This document shows, in pieces, positions 60,545 through 64,000 of a DNA stretch of 64,000 nucleotides. This DNA is from Pseudomonas sp. RIT288 (GTDB taxonomy: Bacteria; Pseudomonadota; Gammaproteobacteria; Pseudomonadales; Pseudomonadaceae), in contig NZ_JFYN01000034.1 in NCBI RefSeq assembly GCF_000631985.1, positions 124,001 through 188,000 of the forward strand. The letters run 5' to 3'. Position 1 is the first letter of the stretch. Each line of letters starts with the position of its first letter. The translations under genes were made by a program, and so were the position numbers. The notes under the pieces are model-generated. The model did not search any database. It worked only from the letters and a program-made list of their open reading frames with translations, and was not told the origin of the DNA.

Positions 60545-61834
60545 TCAAGCGAACGGATGACGCAGCACGATGGTTTCGTTGCGATCCGGGCCCGTCGAAA
60601 TAATGTCGATCGGCGCGCCGATCAACTCTTCAACGCGTTTGATGTAGGCACGAGCGTTAGCTGGCAGTTCTTCCAGGGACTTGGCACCCACGGTCGACTC
60701 GGTCCAGCCCGGCACTTCTTCGTACACAGGCTGCAGGCCCACGTAGCTGTCAGCGTCGGTCGGCGCCACGGCGTTGCCCTGCGCGTCTTTGTAGCCGGTG
60801 CAGATGTTGATGGTTTCCAGGCCATCGAGTACGTCCAGCTTGGTCAGGCAGATGCCCGAGATGCTGTTCACATCGATAGCGCGACGCAGGATAACGGCGT
60901 CGAACCAGCCGCAACGACGGGCACGGCCGGTGGTTGCGCCGAACTCGTGACCTTGCTTGGCCAGGTGCGCGCCCACTTCGTCGAACAGCTCAGTCGGGAA
61001 TGGACCCGAACCTACGCGAGTGGTGTAAGCCTTGGTGATGCCCAGGATGTAGTCCAGGAACATCGGGCCAACGCCCGAACCGGTCGCCACGCCACCGGCG
61101 GTGGTGTTGGAACTGGTCACGTACGGGTAGGTACCGTGGTCGATGTCGAGCAACGAACCCTGGGCGCCTTCGAACATGATGTCTTTGCCGGCGCGACGCA
61201 GGTCGTGCAGCTCGGCAGTCACGTCGAGCATCAGCGGCTTGAGCAGCTCGGCGTATTCCTTGCACTCGGCCAAGGTCTTTTCGAACTCGATGGCCGGCTC
61301 TTTGTAGTAACCGACCAGCATGAAGTTGTGGTAATCCACCAGTTCACGCAGCTTGTCTTCGAAGCGCGGCATGTTGAGCAGGTCGCCCACGCGCAGGCCA
61401 CGACGTGCAACCTTGTCTTCGTAAGCCGGGCCGATGCCGCGACCGGTAGTACCGATCTTCAGCTCGCCACGGGCTTTTTCACGGGCCTGGTCCAGCGCCA
61501 CGTGGAAGGACAGGATCAGCGGGCAGGACGGGCTGATACGCAGGCGCTCGCGCACCGGTACGCCTTTCTCTTCCAGCTTGGTGATCTCACGCAGCAGGGC
61601 GTCAGGAGCAACCACCACGCCGTTGCCGATCAGGCACTGCACGCCTTCGCGCAGCACGCCCGACGGGATCAGGTGCAAGACGGTTTTTTCGCCGTCGATC
61701 ACCAGGGTGTGGCCAGCGTTGTGGCCACCTTGGTAGCGCACTACGGCGGCAGCATGTTCGGTCAGCAGATCAACGATCTTGCCTTTGCCCTCATCACCCC
61801 ATTGGGTGCCCAGGACTACGACATTCTTACCCAT
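60545..61834 (-). CDS. purA: Adenylosuccinate synthetase PurA
   Basis: A 429-residue GTP-dependent ligase that joins IMP and aspartate in AMP synthesis. The N-terminal GTP loop is VVVLGTQWGDEGKGKIVDLL, followed by YQGGHNAGHTLV, TTGRGIGPAYEDK, EGAQGSLLDIDHGTYPYVTSSN and TTGRARRCGWFDAV, all family signatures. The start at 61834 is set by MGKNVVVLG. It is downstream of hisZ, with 54 bases between them, the normal hisZ-purA pair. Confidence 0.98.
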   Translation of the reverse strand: MGKNVVVLGTQWGDEGKGKIVDLLTEHAAAVVRYQGGHNAGHTLVIDGEKTVLHLIPSGVLREGVQCLIGNGVVVAPDALLREITKLEEKGVPVRERLRISPSCPLILSFHVALDQAREKARGELKIGTTGRGIGPAYEDKVARRGLRVGDLLNMPRFEDKLRELVDYHNFMLVGYYKEPAIEFEKTLAECKEYAELLKPLMLDVTAELHDLRRAGKDIMFEGAQGSLLDIDHGTYPYVTSSNTTAGGVATGSGVGPMFLDYILGITKAYTTRVGSGPFPTELFDEVGAHLAKQGHEFGATTGRARRCGWFDAVILRRAIDVNSISGICLTKLDVLDGLETINICTGYKDAQGNAVAPTDADSYVGLQPVYEEVPGWTESTVGAKSLEELPANARAYIKRVEELIGAPIDIISTGPDRNETIVLRHPFA

Positions 61835-61888
61835 AACACTTGTCCTCATTCGCGCAAACTTGGTGCCGGCGATGGCCGGCAGGAAAAC

Positions 61889-63076
61889 TCAAGAAGCCAG
61901 TGGCGATACTTGCCAAAGCCCGTTCTGCTGAATCAATTGCCGGTCGCAGTCCGCATCACGGGCGGCGGCCAAAGGTTGTCCAGGCAATGCCTGAACGACA
62001 CGCTGACCCTCACTGCGCAACTGGCAAACCTGCTGCCAGAGTGCCGCATCCGTACTGTCAGGCATCCAGATACCGCCAGACGGTAGCTCGATCTCAGCAC
62101 GCCCCAGGGTCACCAGGGTTTTCAAATCGGTAGAGAAGCCGGTCGCCGGACGGGCGCGACCGAAGTCGGCACCGATGTCGTCGTAACGACCGCCCTGAGC
62201 GATGGACTGGCCCACGCCCGGTACAAACACCGCGAACACCACACCCGTGTGGTAGTGGTAGCCGCGCAGCTCGCCCAGATCGAAGTACAGCGGCAGCTCC
62301 GGGAAACGCGTCGCCAGACGATCGGCGATCTCCAGCAAGTCTTCCAGCGCCGCCAGAACCGGCGCCGGCGCATTGGCCAGACGCTCACGGGCGGCGCTCA
62401 GTACTTCACGGCCGCCACACAGGTCGACCAGCGCCCGCAGCATGCCGGACAGGTCGGCCGGCAGGCCTTCGGTCAAGGTAATGACCTCGTCGATGGCCTT
62501 GCGTTGCAACGCATCGAACAACTGCTGCTCGACTTCACCGGACAGACCGGCGGCGCGCGCCAGACCACGGTAGATGCCGACATGGCCAAGGTCCATGTGC
62601 ACATCCGGCACATCGGCCAGTTGCAGCATGGCCAGCATCAGGCTGATGACTTCCACGTCGCTGCTCGGGCTGGCATCGCCGTAAAGCTCGGCACCCAATT
62701 GAATCGGGCTGCGCGAGGACGACAGTGCACGCGGCTGGGCATGCAACACGCTGCCGGCGTAGCACAAGCGGCTAGGGCCTTCGCGACGCAGGGTGTGCGC
62801 ATCGATGCGCGCCACTTGTGGCGTGATGTCGGCACGAAACCCCATCTGCCGACCCGACTGCGGGTCGATGACCTTGAAGGTACGCAGATCCAGATCCTGG
62901 CCCGCACCGGTCAGCAGGGATTCCAGGTACTCGATATGGGGAGTCACGACAAACTCGTAACCCCAGCTCTGGAACAGATCCAACACCTGACGACGCGCGA
63001 CTTCAATGCGCGCCGCTTCCGGTGGCAGTACTTCTTCGATGCCATCTGGCAGCAGCCAGCGGTCTACCGTTGCCAT
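61889..63076 (-). CDS. hisZ: ATP phosphoribosyltransferase regulatory subunit HisZ
   Basis: A 395-residue catalytically inactive relative of histidyl-tRNA synthetase that binds and activates the short form of HisG in the first step of histidine synthesis. It starts MATVDRWLLPDGIEEVLPPE, has motif 2-like VTPHIEYLESL and RADITPQVARIDAHTL, and GVVFAVFVPGVGQSIAQGGRYDD near residue 275. It lacks the anticodon-binding domain of HisRS, as HisZ should. Its presence means the hisG elsewhere in this genome is the short type. Confidence 0.95.
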   Translation of the reverse strand: MATVDRWLLPDGIEEVLPPEAARIEVARRQVLDLFQSWGYEFVVTPHIEYLESLLTGAGQDLDLRTFKVIDPQSGRQMGFRADITPQVARIDAHTLRREGPSRLCYAGSVLHAQPRALSSSRSPIQLGAELYGDASPSSDVEVISLMLAMLQLADVPDVHMDLGHVGIYRGLARAAGLSGEVEQQLFDALQRKAIDEVITLTEGLPADLSGMLRALVDLCGGREVLSAARERLANAPAPVLAALEDLLEIADRLATRFPELPLYFDLGELRGYHYHTGVVFAVFVPGVGQSIAQGGRYDDIGADFGRARPATGFSTDLKTLVTLGRAEIELPSGGIWMPDSTDAALWQQVCQLRSEGQRVVQALPGQPLAAARDADCDRQLIQQNGLWQVSPLAS

Positions 63077-63281
63077 TACGCCATTCCCCTTTGATCCGGG
63101 CGGCCAGCCTGCGGGCGAGCCTTGAGTGAAGCAGAAAATGACCGATCCGTTCAAAACGCACGCGCATGAACGACGCGGCGAAAGGCCTGTTACCGGCTTC
63201 GCCCATCACTTTCCTCGAAAATCTCTCGGGCCATTCAACCCGATGCCTGCAACAAAAAACAGCAATCAAACGTGCAGACGC

Positions 63282-63312
63282 AAAAAAGCCGGGAATTTCC
63301 CGGCTGCCGCAT
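63282..63312 (-). terminator. Terminator of the hflKC operon
   Basis: Minus strand GCAGCCGGGAA-ATTCCCGGCTTTTTTGC: a clear stem followed by T6, about 85 bases after the hflC stop. The stretch 63077-63389 otherwise holds only the hisZ leader and shows no gene. Confidence 0.85.
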
Positions 63313-63389
63313 CATACACACGTTTTCCCAAAGGATCACCCCGCCCGAGGTTTTAGCCGCCGGGCGGAGTGATTCAGGTCAACGTCGTA

Positions 63390-64000
63390 TCAAGGCTTGG
63401 ACTTTTCCAGGTAACGGAAGAAGTCGCTGCTTGGGTCGAGAACCATGACGTCGGATTTGTTCGCGAAGCTTTCACGGTAGGCACGCAGGCTGCGGTAGAA
63501 ACCGTAGAACTCCTGGTCCTGACCGTAGGCCTTGGAGTAGATCGCAGCGGCCTGGGCATCGCCGTCACCGCGAATCTCTTCGGATTCACGATAGGCTTCA
63601 GCCAGCAGCACGCGGCGTTGACGATCAGCGTCGGCACGGATGCCTTCGGCCAGCTCGTTACCCTTGGCGCGGTGCTCGCGAGCTTCACGCTCACGCTCGG
63701 TGCTCATACGTTCGAACACGCTGCGGTTCACTTCTTTCGGCAGATCGATGGTTTTGACCCGGACATCGACCACTTCGATACCCAGCTCTTTTTCCGCCAT
63801 CTTGTTCAGCGATGCGGTGATGTCAGCCATCAGCGCATCACGCTCACCCGACACGACTTCGTGCAGGGTGCGCTTGCCGAACTGGTCACGCAGACCGGAT
63901 TCCAGACGACGGGAAAGGCGTTCGTCGGCGATCTGCTTGAGGCCGGACGTCGCGGTGTAGAAGCGCTCTGCATCTTTCACGCGCCACTTGGCGTAGGCAT
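63390..64000 (-). CDS. hflC: HflC, FtsH protease modulator (C-terminal part)
   Basis: The visible 203 codons give the C-terminal two thirds of an SPFH/band-7 protein. The coding frame runs into the right edge as AYAKWRVKDAERFYTATSG. Landmarks are RRLESGLRDQFGKRTLHEVVSGERD, VDVRVKTIDLPKEVNRSVFERMSTEREREA, the helical AKGNELAEGIRADADRQRRV and QAAAIYSKAYGQDQEFYGFYRSL. HflC with HflK forms the periplasmic cage that controls the FtsH protease. The gene start lies outside the window. Next to hisZ-purA as in other Pseudomonas. Confidence 0.95.
   Translation of the reverse strand, partial: AYAKWRVKDAERFYTATSGLKQIADERLSRRLESGLRDQFGKRTLHEVVSGERDALMADITASLNKMAEKELGIEVVDVRVKTIDLPKEVNRSVFERMSTEREREAREHRAKGNELAEGIRADADRQRRVLLAEAYRESEEIRGDGDAQAAAIYSKAYGQDQEFYGFYRSLRAYRESFANKSDVMVLDPSSDFFRYLEKSKP

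Overview
The window is chromosomal DNA of a Pseudomonas, most likely of the P. fluorescens group. It is GC-rich, its housekeeping order (urease genes, liv transporter, pncB-nadE-azu, dnaB-rplI-rpsR-rpsF, rlmB-rnr, tRNA-Leu pair, purA-hisZ-hflC) follows what I remember of the P. aeruginosa PAO1 region around PA4868-PA4941, and its intergenic spaces are packed with the paired REP elements (REPINs) typical of that group. No prophage, integrase, insertion sequence or CRISPR array was seen.

Layout. 1-1922: the last 16 codons of ureB and complete ureC. 2070-13356: an orphan histidine kinase, a heat-shock cassette (CbpM, CbpA, a short Hsp70), then small transport and regulator genes (AI-2E permease, PsiF, AraC with EamA exporter, lipase, SMR pump, azoreductase with LysR, ferritin-like protein). 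13542-17357: AsmA, an exported 14-residue-repeat protein and DesT. 17603-20012: the urease accessory genes ureE-F-G-J, behind a strong candidate sigma-54 promoter and an NtrC-type site. 20295-23432: AGE epimerase, CDF transporter and an SDR. 23433-24267: a gene-free stretch with a cluster of DnaA boxes. 24320-29493: the livFGMHK branched-chain amino acid ABC transporter. 29862-33848: amaA, amaB and amaR for L-pipecolate/lysine breakdown. 34063-37910: pncB-nadE (NAD synthesis), azurin, a LOG-family protein and two small ORFs. 38091-44831: three genes encoding two transglutaminase-like proteins and a circularly permuted ATP-grasp/alpha-E fusion, with a candidate sigma-54 promoter at the correct distance. 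45128-54924: YgiQ radical SAM protein, dnaB, the ribosomal operon, rlmB and rnr. 55150-55503: two tRNA-Leu(CAG) genes. 55815-60405: an iron-type ABC binding protein and permease, and a chemoreceptor. 60545-64000: purA, hisZ and the 3' part of hflC.

How it fits together. Three of the promoters I can read (ureE, livK and the ATP-grasp/transglutaminase cluster) look sigma-54 dependent and two carry NtrC-like sites, so nitrogen supply is a plausible common signal for urea use, branched-chain amino acid uptake and the uncharacterised ATP-grasp system. That last system is the best candidate here for undescribed biology: two predicted peptide-bond-cleaving or amide-exchanging enzymes beside a predicted amide-forming ligase, product unknown. 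Heat shock (sigma-32 box upstream of cbpA), oxygen (Anr box upstream of azu) and iron (Fur-like box upstream of the iron-type binding protein) are the other control signals visible. All family calls rest on reading motifs and on memory of the families; no database search was run.
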